Origin: Clostridia bacterium
GTDB taxonomy: Bacteria > Bacillota > Peptococcia > DRI-13 > UBA5745
Direction of reading: 5' to 3'
Assembly (NCBI GenBank): GCA_018436095.1
Contig: JAHDMJ010000007.1
Coordinates: 1 to 64,000, forward strand
Length of the DNA: 64,000 nucleotides
Below, piece by piece: positions 8,419 to 18,402 of the stretch. The notes under the pieces were generated by a model. That model had not been told where the DNA came from, did not search any database, and saw only the letters and a program-made list of their open reading frames with translations. Both the position numbers and the translations under genes were made by a program. Numbering within the stretch: the first letter of the stretch is position 1; every line of letters begins with the position of its first letter.

Positions 8419-10278
8419 ATGCCCTCTTCACCTTTCGGGATTTACAAGACAAAAATAAATGCCTTACAGCGCTTTTCCAACCTTAGCCTAGCCACAAAAC
8501 TAATGCTGGTCATTTGCTCAGGCATTTTTGCCATCTTTATTTTTCTCTCCGCCCTGATGCTTTTTCTTTCTCAGAAAAACAATATAGCTGACCAAAAAAG
8601 ACAAGGGGAAGAATTTCTGAAGAGCGGCCTCAATATTGTCCGGGAAGAAATGCAATACATCAGCGGCATTGCCGATTATCTGGGTTTAGCCCAGGATATT
8701 CAAACGATGATAACCAACAGCAACTTAGGGAAATCGGCAAGCACAGAGTCAAACACCTTAGCCGCCGTCAGCAGCTTAAAATATGCCGTTAGTATAATTG
8801 TTTATAATAGAAATGGTCAGGTAATCAACTATTCTTCCATAGACGGGTCTTGCGGACCCTTAGATCAGGCCGTAACCGATCCCTTTCATCCCCTAAGCAG
8901 CATCATGTCTGAGGAAAAAGGCTTTGTTTGGCAGTATATCCCGGCCAATGAAGGTTCTTTTATGGAGCGGGACTTTTCTCCCAAGCTCTGCCTGTGGAAA
9001 AGGGTTCAAAACAGTAAAGACAAAAAAACCATTGGGGCTGTCGCCATATCGGTGGACGTCCGCAAGCTGTTGGATATCGGTCCTCATCTGGGACCGGCCT
9101 ACGGCTCAATTATTATTGTTAATGAAAAAAATGAAGAGGTTTTTAATAAAACCAAGATATCCTTGGACAATGACACCATTAGCCGCCTAAACAGCCTGGG
9201 TTCAGCCACCGGTACCCAGGTCACTATAAACAATAACCATTATTGGAGCTTTTCCGCCCGGGTAGCCAATACGGACCTGCGCCTCTTTTATCTGTTGCCC
9301 TTGTGGGAATTCGGCTGGGACATCAGCTCTTTTGCGGTTTATACCATTGTAGCCATGGCTTTGTTTTTATCCCTTTTAATTCCCCTTTTCCTTTTCATTA
9401 CCAAATCTATTGTTAAGCCGCTTAATAAGTTAACGATCTCCATGGAAAACTTTGCCCATGGGGATTTTGCCTCCCGGGTAAATTTCCGCCATCACGATGA
9501 AGTGGGCCGTTTGGGCAATGTCTTCAACTCTATGGTGGAGGAGAATCAAACTCTTATCAACAGTAATTATGTTTTAAAACTAAAAGAAAAAGAGGCCGAG
9601 CTGGCAGCCCTGCAATCCCAGATCAATCCCCATTTTCTATATAATGTGGTTAACTCCCTCCAATGGCTGGCCATGAAAAACCATGACCAGGAAGTGGCTG
9701 ATCTCATCTACTCTTTAGGAAGAATCTTCCGCTTCAGCCTGGGCACCAAGCAAAAAATGTCCACCGTACGCCAGGAAGTGGAGCTCCTCTATAATTACCT
9801 CAAGCTGCAAAAGCAATGCTACGGCAATCACTTCGAATACAAAATCTCCGTAGAAAACGGGGTAGGTGAAATCTACATACCCCGGCTCAGCCTGCAGCCC
9901 CTGGTGGAAAACTCTATCGCCCACGGCGTCCATGGGGCGGAAAGCAGGCAGGAGAAGATTGAAATCCGGGTTAATGTCTATCTTTCTTCCGATGGTGAAA
10001 TGATTAATCTTGAAGTATTTGATAACGGTCCCGGTATTAAGCCCGAGATACTGGTCCTGCTTCCCGACAAACTGCCGCCGCCGGCTGCCGGGGAGAAATC
10101 TCAAGGCAATAGACTAGCCATGAAAAACATCAGCGACCGGCTGAAGCATACCTACAATGGCCAATACTCTTTCACGATTGAAAGTATTCCCTATGAAAAG
10201 ACCCTGATGAAAATTGTTATCCCGGTTATCTATACCGACGAGTCCGCTAATGGAGGGGGGATACCGAAAAATGTATAA
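8419..10278 (+). CDS. Sensor histidine kinase, YesM/LytS-like (HAMP + His_kinase)
   Basis: A 619-residue membrane sensor. A first TM at about 28-50 and a second at about 305-330 enclose an extracytoplasmic sensor of about 250 residues. A HAMP linker follows (KPLNKLTISMENFAHGDFASRV). The phosphorylated His is His405 in INPHFLYN, and the ATP-binding domain has DNGPGIKPE. It phosphorylates the response regulator encoded next, with an 8-bp overlap. YesM/YesN-type systems often sense sugars or peptides and control transporters. It stands divergent to the peptide importer, a plausible target, but this is inference. The ATG has only a weak ribosome site (GAAGGGT). Confidence 0.9.
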   Translation: MPSSPFGIYKTKINALQRFSNLSLATKLMLVICSGIFAIFIFLSALMLFLSQKNNIADQKRQGEEFLKSGLNIVREEMQYISGIADYLGLAQDIQTMITNSNLGKSASTESNTLAAVSSLKYAVSIIVYNRNGQVINYSSIDGSCGPLDQAVTDPFHPLSSIMSEEKGFVWQYIPANEGSFMERDFSPKLCLWKRVQNSKDKKTIGAVAISVDVRKLLDIGPHLGPAYGSIIIVNEKNEEVFNKTKISLDNDTISRLNSLGSATGTQVTINNNHYWSFSARVANTDLRLFYLLPLWEFGWDISSFAVYTIVAMALFLSLLIPLFLFITKSIVKPLNKLTISMENFAHGDFASRVNFRHHDEVGRLGNVFNSMVEENQTLINSNYVLKLKEKEAELAALQSQINPHFLYNVVNSLQWLAMKNHDQEVADLIYSLGRIFRFSLGTKQKMSTVRQEVELLYNYLKLQKQCYGNHFEYKISVENGVGEIYIPRLSLQPLVENSIAHGVHGAESRQEKIEIRVNVYLSSDGEMINLEVFDNGPGIKPEILVLLPDKLPPPAAGEKSQGNRLAMKNISDRLKHTYNGQYSFTIESIPYEKTLMKIVIPVIYTDESANGGGIPKNV

Positions 10279-11347
10279 GATTGTATTAATTGATGACGAT
10301 AGGTCCACCTTAGAAACCATAGGGGCTTTTTTCGATTGGACTCAACTGGGCCTTGATTTAGCTAAAACCGCAGATGACGGGGTTGCCGGATTGGAAGCGA
10401 TTTTAAAAATTAAGCCGGATATTGTCCTGATTGATATTAAGATGCCGGGGATGGATGGGCTGGAAGTAATTGAGGAAACCCGCAAAAAGGGCCTTGATCC
10501 CTATTTCATCGTCATGAGCGGCTATGCGGATTTTAAATATGCCCAAACCGCTTTAAGGCTTTCCGTTAGCGAATATATCCTCAAACCCTATAGCCCGGCG
10601 GATTTGAAGCAAGCCTTTGAAAAGGCTGTGGCAGAATTAGAAAGACGGATTTCCGATCTTATCATGCCTCAATATAAGCTGCCGCGAAAAGGCAGCGATG
10701 TTTTGAGCTATCCTATGGATAAGGAAAAGGCTATGATGAGCATCCTTTTCACCGGCAGGAAAGAAGATCTGGCTTTTGCTCTCGATGACTTTATCAAACA
10801 AATATTTTCCCGCAATGACAATAATGACGCTTTAGCCTGCGTCTCTATGCTATATGGGGCGATTACCAGGCTTCTCATGGAACGCCGCAAGCATCTTTCC
10901 ATAGATCCCATGGAGGGCATTCGCTGGCAGGACAGGGATTTGGCCAAATCCCTGCGCCAATTCCTTTTATCTATTTTGGATGAAACCTATTCCATTATCC
11001 ATGCCGAATCAACCACAAATCCGGCGGTGATTGCTGCGGAAAAATATATCCGCATCCATTATAAAGACAGGCTCACCTTGGATATTGTGGCAGAGGCGGT
11101 ATACATTACTCCAAGTTATCTCAGCGCCTTGTTTTCCAAATCCCTGGGCACATCTTTCGTCTCTTATGTCAACCAAGTCCGGATTGCGCAGGCCCAAGAG
11201 TTGCTGCGCAACCCCAAAATCGACCCCAACACCTTAGCGGAACAAGTTGGCTTCAGCGACACCAAATATTTTTGCCAGGTATTTAAACGCATTACCGGCG
11301 CCACGCCCAATCAGTATCGAAATCAAATATTGGCCCGCGAAAAATAA
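10271..11347 (+). CDS. Response regulator, AraC-type output (YesN-like)
   Basis: A 358-residue protein. The receiver domain (1-120) has acidic pocket DDD at 8-10, the phosphoacceptor Asp55 in LIDIKMPGMDG, and Lys in LKPY. A middle linker of about 130 residues follows, then an AraC-type double helix-turn-helix (about 255-350) with YITPSYLSALFSKSLGTSF and GFSDTKYFCQVFKRITGATPNQYR. I chose ATG 10271, which has GGAGGGGGG ten bases upstream. The frame is open from 10214, but that would add 19 residues before the canonical receiver start. It overlaps the kinase stop. It probably activates nearby transport genes. Confidence 0.92.
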   Translation: MYKIVLIDDDRSTLETIGAFFDWTQLGLDLAKTADDGVAGLEAILKIKPDIVLIDIKMPGMDGLEVIEETRKKGLDPYFIVMSGYADFKYAQTALRLSVSEYILKPYSPADLKQAFEKAVAELERRISDLIMPQYKLPRKGSDVLSYPMDKEKAMMSILFTGRKEDLAFALDDFIKQIFSRNDNNDALACVSMLYGAITRLLMERRKHLSIDPMEGIRWQDRDLAKSLRQFLLSILDETYSIIHAESTTNPAVIAAEKYIRIHYKDRLTLDIVAEAVYITPSYLSALFSKSLGTSFVSYVNQVRIAQAQELLRNPKIDPNTLAEQVGFSDTKYFCQVFKRITGATPNQYRNQILAREK

Positions 11348-11399
11348 TTTACCCTTAGGCAAATCGAGAGTTTATGAATGATTTAACGGAGGTGCAGTC

Positions 11400-12245
11400 A
11401 TGGAAAGAAAAAGGGAAAGAACAATTATCCAAAAAGTGCAAGGCAAAAAAACGACGGACGGCGCCGGCGTCCATTTGACCCGGGTTTTAAGCAAAGATAC
11501 CACACAAGCTTTTGATCCTTTTCTGATGCTGGATTCCTTTGATTCCAGAAATCCCGCCGACTATATTGCCGGTTTTCCCACCCACCCCCACAGGGGCATC
11601 GAGACAATAACCTATCTGATCGAAGGCCGCATCGACCACCAGGACAGCCTGGGCAACGCCGGCGTTATCCTGTCGGGCCAAAGCCAATGGATGACTGCCG
11701 GCAGCGGCATACTGCACCAGGAGATGCCCCAGCCTTCAGAGCGGATGCTGGGCACCCAGCTTTGGCTAAACCTGCCGGCCAAAGACAAGATGACGGCGCC
11801 CCATTATTTTGACATTACCCAGGATATGATCGGCCTGGCGTCGGAGGCAGGAGCAACCATCCGCGTCATTGCCGGCGAATATAAAGGCGTAAAAGGGGTC
11901 ACGCCTCCCTACATCCAGGCTGCTTATTATGACGTGGAACTGGCCGAGGGAGCCTCCATCCGGCTGGACACAAAAAAAGAGGAAACGGTGTTCATCTTCC
12001 TGATCGAAGGAGCGGGATTGATTGGGGAAGAACTGATCCCGGAAAAAACAGCGGTGCTCTTTGGCGAAGGCGACTATTTAAACGTAGCCGCTGCTCAGGA
12101 TCAAAAGCTGAGATTTCTTTTTCATTCCGCTAAGCCCCTGGGCGAAAGCATATCCTGGGGCGGACCCATTGTAATGAATACCCGGGAGGAGCTGCAGCAG
12201 GCTTTTGCAGATCTGGAGGCAGGCACTTTTCTTGCCCGCAAATAG
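11400..12245 (+). CDS. Pirin family protein
   Basis: A 281-residue bicupin. The N-terminal cupin carries the expected metal ligands: His62 and His64 in FPTHPHRG, His106 and Glu108 in ILHQEMP. Pirins bind Fe2+; some have quercetinase activity and others act as regulators or redox sensors, so the role here is unknown. AACGGAGG stands eight bases before the ATG. There is no obvious partner gene; the two-component pair ends 52 bp upstream. Confidence 0.9.
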   Translation: MERKRERTIIQKVQGKKTTDGAGVHLTRVLSKDTTQAFDPFLMLDSFDSRNPADYIAGFPTHPHRGIETITYLIEGRIDHQDSLGNAGVILSGQSQWMTAGSGILHQEMPQPSERMLGTQLWLNLPAKDKMTAPHYFDITQDMIGLASEAGATIRVIAGEYKGVKGVTPPYIQAAYYDVELAEGASIRLDTKKEETVFIFLIEGAGLIGEELIPEKTAVLFGEGDYLNVAAAQDQKLRFLFHSAKPLGESISWGGPIVMNTREELQQAFADLEAGTFLARK

Positions 12246-12340
12246 TACGCCTGCTTTTTGAGGCAATGGGAGATATTACGGCAGCCCTGCACCGCACATT
12301 GGCACAGCTCTGCCACAACAGTAAGCATTCCTTCCACTGT

Positions 12341-12519
12341 CAGATTGCAGATTTGTCGCCGTTTGCTGGAGCTAACTGAGCAAAATTGCAGGTTCGTCGC
12401 CGTTCGCTAGAGCTAACTGAGCAAAATTGCAGGTTCGTCGCCGTTCGCTAGAGCTAACTGAGCAAAATTTCAACTTTGTATCTGCTGTCCCGCTATTTTT
12501 GTGCAAAATTTCAAGTTTA
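12341..12519 (+). repeat. Tandem array of the dispersed motif, 41-bp unit
   Basis: A degenerate unit (12341-12377) is followed by near-identical 41-bp units starting at 12378 and 12419, then diverged motif copies at 12460 and 12501. CAAAA anchors fall at 12381, 12422, 12463 and 12504, exactly 41 bp apart. Each unit holds GCTAACTGAGCAAAATTGCA and CGCCGTTCGCTAGA. Confidence 0.85.
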
Positions 12520-12620
12520 AAGTGCGTTGTCCCATTGCAATAGGGTATATTCGTTTTTCGCGACACTAGATACAGTAAAAAATCGTCTGACCCCAACACA
12601 AAGACGGTGCTTAGACACTT

Positions 12621-12680
12621 TAAACCTGCATTTTTGCTCAGTTAGCTACTGTGAACGCTAACAAACTTGCATTTTTGAAC
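12621..12680 (-). repeat. Two reverse copies of the dispersed motif, facing the 12.4-kb array
   Basis: TAAACCTGCATTTTTGCTCA (12621-12640) and ACAAACTTGCATTTTTGAAC (12661-12680), with a 41-bp period. They point toward the forward array at 12341-12519, giving an inverted pair of clusters about 100 bp apart. Confidence 0.8.
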
Positions 12681-12708
12681 AAAACATTGCAAGCAGCAGG
12701 TACAAACC

Positions 12709-13027
12709 GAGGGCACTGAAAAAGTCGGCGGCAAATCGGGAGAGGTGCACAAAAATCGAAGTTGTGTCGCATCGGAAATCAAATTTAGGCTAAAAGCAGG
12801 AGCTAACTGCACAAAAATCGAAGTTGTGTTGCACTATTTCCTTCAAATTGGTTCAGATTACGAAGAATTGCCCTCTAATCCGTCACACAACTTCGATTTT
12901 TGTGCATCTGGAACCGAAAAACAACCAAATCCTCTGCTTGCCGTCACACAACCTCGATTTTTGTGCAGTTGGCAACAGTGAATCGGATTTTAGCCACTAT
13001 ACGGACTGCGACTTTTTCAGCGGCCTC
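12709..13027. mobile_element. MITE-like element A with internal facing motif copies
   Basis: Ends GAGGGCACTGAAAAAGTCG (12709-12727) and CGACTTTTTCAGCGGCCTC (13009-13027) are inverted repeats matching at 16 of 19 positions. Inside are two forward copies (12746, 12808; TGCACAAAAATCGAAGTTGT) and two reverse copies (12886, 12947), with 62- and 61-bp spacing. No protein is encoded. The ends resemble those of IS-derived miniature elements, but no parent transposase is in the window. Confidence 0.65.
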
Positions 13028-13110
13028 AGCTTAAAGTGGATCATCCCTTTAAATAGTGGACGTTTTGCTTCTGCCCCTAAATACAGTCAAATAGTAGTGC
13101 CGCCGCCTTA

Positions 13111-13172
13111 ACAAACCTGCATTTTTGCTCAGTTAGCTGCCGCAAAGGGCCGCTAAACCTGCAATTTTGAAA
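13111..13172 (-). repeat. Two reverse copies of the dispersed motif
   Basis: Copies at 13111-13131 and 13153-13172 (42-bp period), just downstream of the folC stop on the opposite side of element A. Together with the arrays at 12.3-13.0 kb they fill the whole 1-kb gap between pirin and folC; I see no gene there. Confidence 0.75.
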
Positions 13173-13241
13173 GGCCGGTCAAAATTAGCGGTTGAAATTC
13201 GGAATCCCCCTAGCATCACGAATGGCGCGCCTGTTTCTGAG

Positions 13242-14909
13242 CTAAATTTGCTCAGTCCACTTCTTTCTTAATTCGCCAACCAAATAAAAGGAGCCGGTGC
13301 ATAAAACCAGGTCTTTTTCCGCAGCCATAGCTATGGCTGCTTCCAGAGCCTGACGGCAATCTTCAATATAATCCACCTTGCCGGCGGCTCCGGTAAAGCC
13401 CCGGGCCAGCTCCTGCCAATGGCCGGCTCTGGCGGATAAGGGTTTGGTAATAATGACGCTGCTGACCAACTCATCCAAATAGGAGGCAGCCTTAAGCCTG
13501 TCCTTGTCTTCCACCATACCCATAACCAATATTACTTTTTCGTAATCCCGGCGGTTTTCTTGCAGCCAGGCCGCTAATTGATGCAGGCCGTCGGGATTGT
13601 GGGAGCCGTCCAGCACCACTTGGGGATGCTCCTGAATCAGCTCCAGACGGCAAGGCCAGCTAACCTTTTGCAAACCCCGGCGCAAAGCATCTGCCGTTAG
13701 AATTGTTTTCTGCCAGCTTGGCCCTAGGTCTGCTTTTTCCGGTACTGCCTTTTGCGGTACTGCCTCTTGCAATACTGCCTTTTGCGGCACCGTCATTTGC
13801 GATACTGCCGCCTCTTGCAGCTCCGCCCTTTGCTGAAAAGCGCCGGTTCCGGCCAATATCTCCCAAGCCCGCACCACGCAAGCCAAATTGACGCATTGGT
13901 GCTGGCCGGCCAGAGGCAGATAAAGCTTATCATACGTTGCCACAGGGGTGGTCAAGGTCACCTCTTGGCCTATGAGGCCCAGGCTTTTTGTATGCCAGGT
14001 GCATTCCTGCCAAACCTGAGACAAAGGGGCAGCAAACCAATCTTGTCCTGTCTGGCCGTTGCCCTGGATATTTGCGGCTTCCTGCATGCTTGCAGCTTCC
14101 GGCACGCTTGCGGCTCCCGGCACTTTTGCCCCCTCCTGCTCCTTCTGTGCGGCTTCCTGTACTTTCGCAAATTCCCGGCAAATCACCGCCAAAGCCGCCG
14201 GGTCGTCGCAAGCCGTTACCAGCGGGGCGCCGGCTTTGATGATGCCGGCCTTTTCGCCGGCAATTGCGGCGGTGGTATTGCCCAGAAAGCCTTCATGATC
14301 CAGAGAAATATTGGTGATAACGGTCATGAGGGGCCTGGAAATCACATTGGTGGCATCATAGCGTCCGCCCATACCGGTTTCCAGGATCAGCACATCCACC
14401 TTTTGGCGGCAAAACCAGAGGAAGGCCATGGCCGTCAGTATCTCAAACTGGGTAGCCCGCCGGTCGAGAACTGCCGCCGTTCGTCGGGCCGCCTCCTCCG
14501 TTTCCGCCAGAAGGGCCAAAAGCTCTTGATCGCTGATCATGGCGCCATTGACCCGAAAGCGTTCGTTATAAGAAATCAGATGGGGAGAGGTATAGAGCCC
14601 GGTGCGCAAACCGGCCTCCCGCAGGCAGCTCTCCAGCATGGAGCAAACGGAGCCTTTGCCGTTGGTGCCGGCCACATGAATGACGACCAAACCTGCCTGA
14701 GGATTACCCAATTGCCCGAGGAGCTCCAAAATAACGGTCAGCCCCGGCTCAATACCAAAAGAAGAGACCCGTTCCAGGGCCTCCTCAAAAGTGGGCTGAG
14801 CGACTTTGTCCAGAGCCTTCATCCTATTCGTCTTATCTATTGTACTCATCTTATCCGTCTCATTCATCTTATCCGTCTCATTCATATTGATCATATCTGC
14901 GTTATCCAT
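13242..14909 (-). CDS. folC: Bifunctional folylpolyglutamate/dihydrofolate synthase with low-complexity insertions
   Basis: Adds glutamates to folates (and in many bacteria makes dihydrofolate) in the cytoplasm. Motifs: P-loop VAGTNGKGSV, LYTSPHL, LETGMGGRYDATN, NISLDHEGFLG and VVLDGSHNPDG. About 555 residues against the usual about 430. The excess lies in three places: an N-terminal extension built from an 18-bp repeat encoding MNETDK, an Ala/Gln/Glu-rich insertion just before the linker to the C-terminal domain (AAQKEQEGAKVPGAAS region), and a second one of QKAVLQEAVPQKAVPEKA type. I chose ATG 14909 (AAGGA seven bases before); TTG at 14933 is an alternative. It follows valS by 34 bp. Confidence 0.93.
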   Translation of the reverse strand: MDNADMINMNETDKMNETDKMSTIDKTNRMKALDKVAQPTFEEALERVSSFGIEPGLTVILELLGQLGNPQAGLVVIHVAGTNGKGSVCSMLESCLREAGLRTGLYTSPHLISYNERFRVNGAMISDQELLALLAETEEAARRTAAVLDRRATQFEILTAMAFLWFCRQKVDVLILETGMGGRYDATNVISRPLMTVITNISLDHEGFLGNTTAAIAGEKAGIIKAGAPLVTACDDPAALAVICREFAKVQEAAQKEQEGAKVPGAASVPEAASMQEAANIQGNGQTGQDWFAAPLSQVWQECTWHTKSLGLIGQEVTLTTPVATYDKLYLPLAGQHQCVNLACVVRAWEILAGTGAFQQRAELQEAAVSQMTVPQKAVLQEAVPQKAVPEKADLGPSWQKTILTADALRRGLQKVSWPCRLELIQEHPQVVLDGSHNPDGLHQLAAWLQENRRDYEKVILVMGMVEDKDRLKAASYLDELVSSVIITKPLSARAGHWQELARGFTGAAGKVDYIEDCRQALEAAIAMAAEKDLVLCTGSFYLVGELRKKWTEQI

Positions 14910-14943
14910 AGTTTTTCCTTCATCATCCTTCAATCAGCGCCCT

Positions 14944-17643
14944 TTAATTGCCGAAGATCGCCAGCCGGGCCTCCAAAGCTTGCAAACGGTAGCGGGCGTC
15001 GGCCAGCTTCTCTTCTTCCTTGGCTACCACTTCCGCCGGCGCCTTAGCCCGGAAGCCTGCATTGCCCAGTTTGCCCTCCAAGGCTTTGATTTCGCCTTTG
15101 ACTTTGTCCCCTTCCTTCTGGAGCCGGGCTTTTTCGGCTTGCATATCCACCAGGCCGGCCAAAGGCAAATAGATCTCAATACCCCGCACCAAGGCCGTTA
15201 CCGCCTGGCCGGGCTTCTCATCGCTGAGATCGCCCAGAGTAATATTTTCCGCCGAGGCCAGGTTGGCCAGATAACTGCGGCAGCTTGCCAGCAAGGTCTT
15301 CGTCTCGTCGTCGCCGGCCAGCATGATCAGATCCGCTTTCTTGCCGGGGCCTACGTTGAACTGGCTTCTCAGGTTGCGGACGGCTTTCACCGCTTCCATC
15401 ACCAGGGCCATAGCTTCCTCGGCAGTCTCATCCAACAGAGCCCGGTCCCCAGACGCCCAAGCCGTCAGCATAATCGTTTCCCCTTGATGAGGCAAATGCT
15501 GCCACAGCTCCTCGGTGATAAAGGGCATAAAAGGATGGAGCAGGGATAGGGTACCTCTTAATGTCTCCGCCAAAGTCTTTTGGGCCCGGCGGCGGCTGGC
15601 TGCCGACTCCTTGCCGTAGAGGCGGGGCTTGATCAATTCGATATACCAATCGCAGAACTCATCCCAAAGGAATTCGTAAATGCGTTGGGCCGCCACGCCC
15701 AGGTCATATTCCTCTAAGGCTTGGGTCACTTCAAGAGCCGTGCGGTTGTAGCGGCTGATAATCCAGCGGTCGGCCAGATCCGGCTCCGCCAGCTCCGCCC
15801 CGCCGGCATTTTCATCATAATCCGCCAGATGCATCAGGGCAAAACGGCTGGCATTCCAAATCTTATTGCAGAAATTCTTCGTGCCTTCCAGACGCTCCTT
15901 TTGAAAGCGCAGGTCATTGCCGGGGGTATTGCCGGTAACCAGAGTGAAACGCAAAGTATCTGCACCGTAAGCTTCAATGATCTCAATGGGATCAATGCCG
16001 TTGCCCAGGGATTTGCTCATCTTGCGGCCTTGGGCATCCAAAATCAGACCGTGAATCAGCACATCATGAAAAGGCTGCTTGCCCATAAACTCCAGGCCTA
16101 GAAAAGCCATTCTGGCCACCCAGAAAAAGATGATGTCCCGGCCGGTAACCAGTACGGAGGTGGGGTAATAGTAATTCAAATCGTCGGTGTTTTCAGGCCA
16201 GCCCATGGTGGAAAAAGGCCATAAGCCGGAGCTGAACCAAGTATCCAGCACGTCGGGATCCTGCACCAGTTTTTGGCTGCCGCATTTGGGGCAGGCTGCA
16301 GGAGCTCCCTCTTTGGAGCAGATCACCTCACCGCAATCTTGACAATACCAGACGGGAATCCGATGGCCCCACCAAAGCTGGCGGCTGATGCACCAATCCC
16401 GCACATTTTCCATCCAATTGGTGTAAACCTTGCTGAATCTGGCGGGTACAAAGCGGATGCGGCCATCCTGCACCGCCTGCAAGGCCGGCTCCGCCAGGGG
16501 TTTCATTTTGACAAACCACTGCTTGGAAATCATGGGCTCCACTGTGGTATCGCAGCGGTAGCAATGGCCTACGGCGTGCTGGTGCTCCTGGATTTTTTCC
16601 AAAAGGCCCAGGGCCTCCAGATCGGCCACAATCCGCTTCCTTGCTTCATACCGGTCCAAGCCTTCATACTTGCCGGCCAGGCCGTTCATTTTGGCCTCTT
16701 TGTCCATGACGGCAATCTGCTCTAAATTATGGCGCAGTCCCGTTTCAAAGTCGTTGATATCATGGGCCGGCGTAATCTTCACCGCCCCGGTACCGAATTC
16801 CAAATCCACCATGGTATCGGCAATGATGGGGATTTCCTTGTCCATCAGCGGCAGGATTACGGTTTTGCCCACCAGGCCCGTATAGCGGGGATCTTCGGGA
16901 TGAACGGCCACCGCTGTATCCCCCAGCATGGTTTCCGGCCTGGTGGTGGCCACCACCAGATAACGGCCGGGCTCATCCTTTACAGGGTAACGAATGTGCC
17001 AAAGATGGCCGCCCTCATCCTCATGCTCCACCTCGATGTCGGAAATGGTGGTTTGGCATTTGGGGCACCAGTTGATTAAATAATTGCCTTGATAAATCAG
17101 GCCTTTTTCATACAAAGAGGCAAAAACCTCCTGAACGGCTTTGGAACAGCCTTCATCCAGGGTAAATCTTTCCCTGTCCCAGTCGCAGCTGCAGCCTAAA
17201 GTCCCCAACTGCTTGACAATACGGCTGTGGTATTTATCCTTCCAATCCCAGACCTGCTCCAGAAATTTTTCCCGGCCCAGATCGTATTTGCTTACCCCTT
17301 CCTGAGCCAGTGCTTCTTCCACCTTAGCCTGAGTGGCTATACCGGCATGATCGGTACCCGGCAGCCACAAGGCATCATAGCCTTGCATCCGGCGAAAACG
17401 GGTTAAAATATCCTGCATAGTATTGTCGATAGCATGACCCAAATGCAAAGAACCGGTAACATTGGGGGGCGGCATCACAATAGAAAAGGGACCTTTAGGA
17501 CTTTTATCAGGAAAGGCGCCGTCGGCGGCTTTTCTTGCCTTCGGCCCCTTAAAATAGCCTTTTTCCCGCCAGCTTTGGTACCAACGGTCCTCCACTTGCT
17601 TGGGATCATAAACGGTAGACAGGTTTTTGTTTTCATCTTCCAC
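14944..17643 (-). CDS. valS: Valine--tRNA ligase
   Basis: Class I aminoacyl-tRNA synthetase charging tRNA-Val. The GTG at 17643 follows AGGGGG by nine bases and gives a normal start (VEDENKNLSTVYDPKQVEDRWY). An ATG at 17709 would add 22 residues without a ribosome site. HIGH-like motif PPNVTGSLHLGHA and KMSKS motif GRKMSKSLGNG are intact. The CP1 editing domain is present, there are two CxxC zinc knuckles (WCPKCQ; CQDCGEVIC/CPKCGS), and the C-terminal coiled-coil arm typical of ValRS ends the protein. The 130-bp gap to engB holds no T-box, so control is probably operonic with lonB-lon-engB. Confidence 0.97.
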   Translation of the reverse strand: MEDENKNLSTVYDPKQVEDRWYQSWREKGYFKGPKARKAADGAFPDKSPKGPFSIVMPPPNVTGSLHLGHAIDNTMQDILTRFRRMQGYDALWLPGTDHAGIATQAKVEEALAQEGVSKYDLGREKFLEQVWDWKDKYHSRIVKQLGTLGCSCDWDRERFTLDEGCSKAVQEVFASLYEKGLIYQGNYLINWCPKCQTTISDIEVEHEDEGGHLWHIRYPVKDEPGRYLVVATTRPETMLGDTAVAVHPEDPRYTGLVGKTVILPLMDKEIPIIADTMVDLEFGTGAVKITPAHDINDFETGLRHNLEQIAVMDKEAKMNGLAGKYEGLDRYEARKRIVADLEALGLLEKIQEHQHAVGHCYRCDTTVEPMISKQWFVKMKPLAEPALQAVQDGRIRFVPARFSKVYTNWMENVRDWCISRQLWWGHRIPVWYCQDCGEVICSKEGAPAACPKCGSQKLVQDPDVLDTWFSSGLWPFSTMGWPENTDDLNYYYPTSVLVTGRDIIFFWVARMAFLGLEFMGKQPFHDVLIHGLILDAQGRKMSKSLGNGIDPIEIIEAYGADTLRFTLVTGNTPGNDLRFQKERLEGTKNFCNKIWNASRFALMHLADYDENAGGAELAEPDLADRWIISRYNRTALEVTQALEEYDLGVAAQRIYEFLWDEFCDWYIELIKPRLYGKESAASRRRAQKTLAETLRGTLSLLHPFMPFITEELWQHLPHQGETIMLTAWASGDRALLDETAEEAMALVMEAVKAVRNLRSQFNVGPGKKADLIMLAGDDETKTLLASCRSYLANLASAENITLGDLSDEKPGQAVTALVRGIEIYLPLAGLVDMQAEKARLQKEGDKVKGEIKALEGKLGNAGFRAKAPAEVVAKEEEKLADARYRLQALEARLAIFGN

Positions 17644-17775
17644 GCTGGAATTCCCCCTATTCTGCTTTTGATCTATCGCCGGTTTCAGCCGGATTGCCGT
17701 TATGCTCATCTGCTACGCTGCCTGCACCTTTGACACAGTGGCAATTCTTAATTGCCAGATTAAAATATGTATATT

Positions 17776-18402
17776 TTAATCACAGGATTGCATAGGTTCT
17801 GTCTTTGCTGCCGAAGCCGCCCCAAGCCTCTCTTCAAGCCAGGCCGTCAACTCCTCTTTGCCTTGTCCGTTAATTGAAGAAAAGGCAATAACCGGCACTC
17901 CCGCCGGCAAGGACAAACCCTGACGAATCTGTTTGATCTGCTTGGGCCATTGGCCCCGGGACAGCTTGTCCGCCTTGTTTCCCACCACCAAAAGAGGGAA
18001 ATTATAATGAAGCAGCCATTCCATCATGGTCTGGTCGGAGCTCATGGGCGGGTGGCGCAAGTCCACCAATTGAATAATTCCCGCTATCTCTTTGCGGTCC
18101 GTCAAATACCGCTCAATAAAACGGCCCCAGCGGGCCCTGTCTTCCTTTGAAGTCTTGGCGTAGCCGTACCCCGGCAAATCCACAAAAAACCATTCCTGAT
18201 TGATTTCATAAAAATTCAGGGTTTGGGTTTTGCCCGGCGTACTGCTGGTGCGGGCCAGGTTTTTTCTGTTGAGAAACGCATTGATCAGCGATGACTTGCC
18301 TACATTGGATCTGCCGGCCAAAGCAATTTCCGGCTTGCCGGCGGCGGGGTACTGGTCCGGCCCCACCGCCGTGGCAAATATATCCGCTTGCCGTATAATC
18401 AT
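17776..18402 (-). CDS. engB: Ribosome biogenesis GTPase (YsxC/EngB)
   Basis: A 208-residue TRAFAC GTPase needed for 50S subunit assembly. G1 [10 protein letters not shown]2 Thr in [10 protein letters not shown]3 [10 protein letters not shown]4 VGNKADKL and G5 FSSINGQG are all present. Its ATG overlaps the lon stop by four bases (ATGA), so it is translated with lon. The adjacent lon-engB order is common in Firmicutes. Confidence 0.97.
   Translation of the reverse strand: MIIRQADIFATAVGPDQYPAAGKPEIALAGRSNVGKSSLINAFLNRKNLARTSSTPGKTQTLNFYEINQEWFFVDLPGYGYAKTSKEDRARWGRFIERYLTDRKEIAGIIQLVDLRHPPMSSDQTMMEWLLHYNFPLLVVGNKADKLSRGQWPKQIKQIRQGLSLPAGVPVIAFSSINGQGKEELTAWLEERLGAASAAKTEPMQSCD

Noticed and set aside
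12341-12520. CRISPR-like array (repeats of about 20 bp, 41-bp period)
   Set aside because: The sequence between motif copies is also repeated rather than unique, orientation flips between clusters, and no cas gene is nearby.
12745-13111. Two plus-strand frames of 78 and 95 codons
   Set aside because: Translations of MITE-like element A; no start signals.
13752-15047. 431-codon plus-strand frame antisense to folC and valS
   Set aside because: Its opposite frame encodes FolC with all motifs; no ribosome site or recognisable domain.
17644-17775. T-box before valS
   Set aside because: The gap is about 130 bp and lacks a TGGTACCGCG-like sequence or a terminator.
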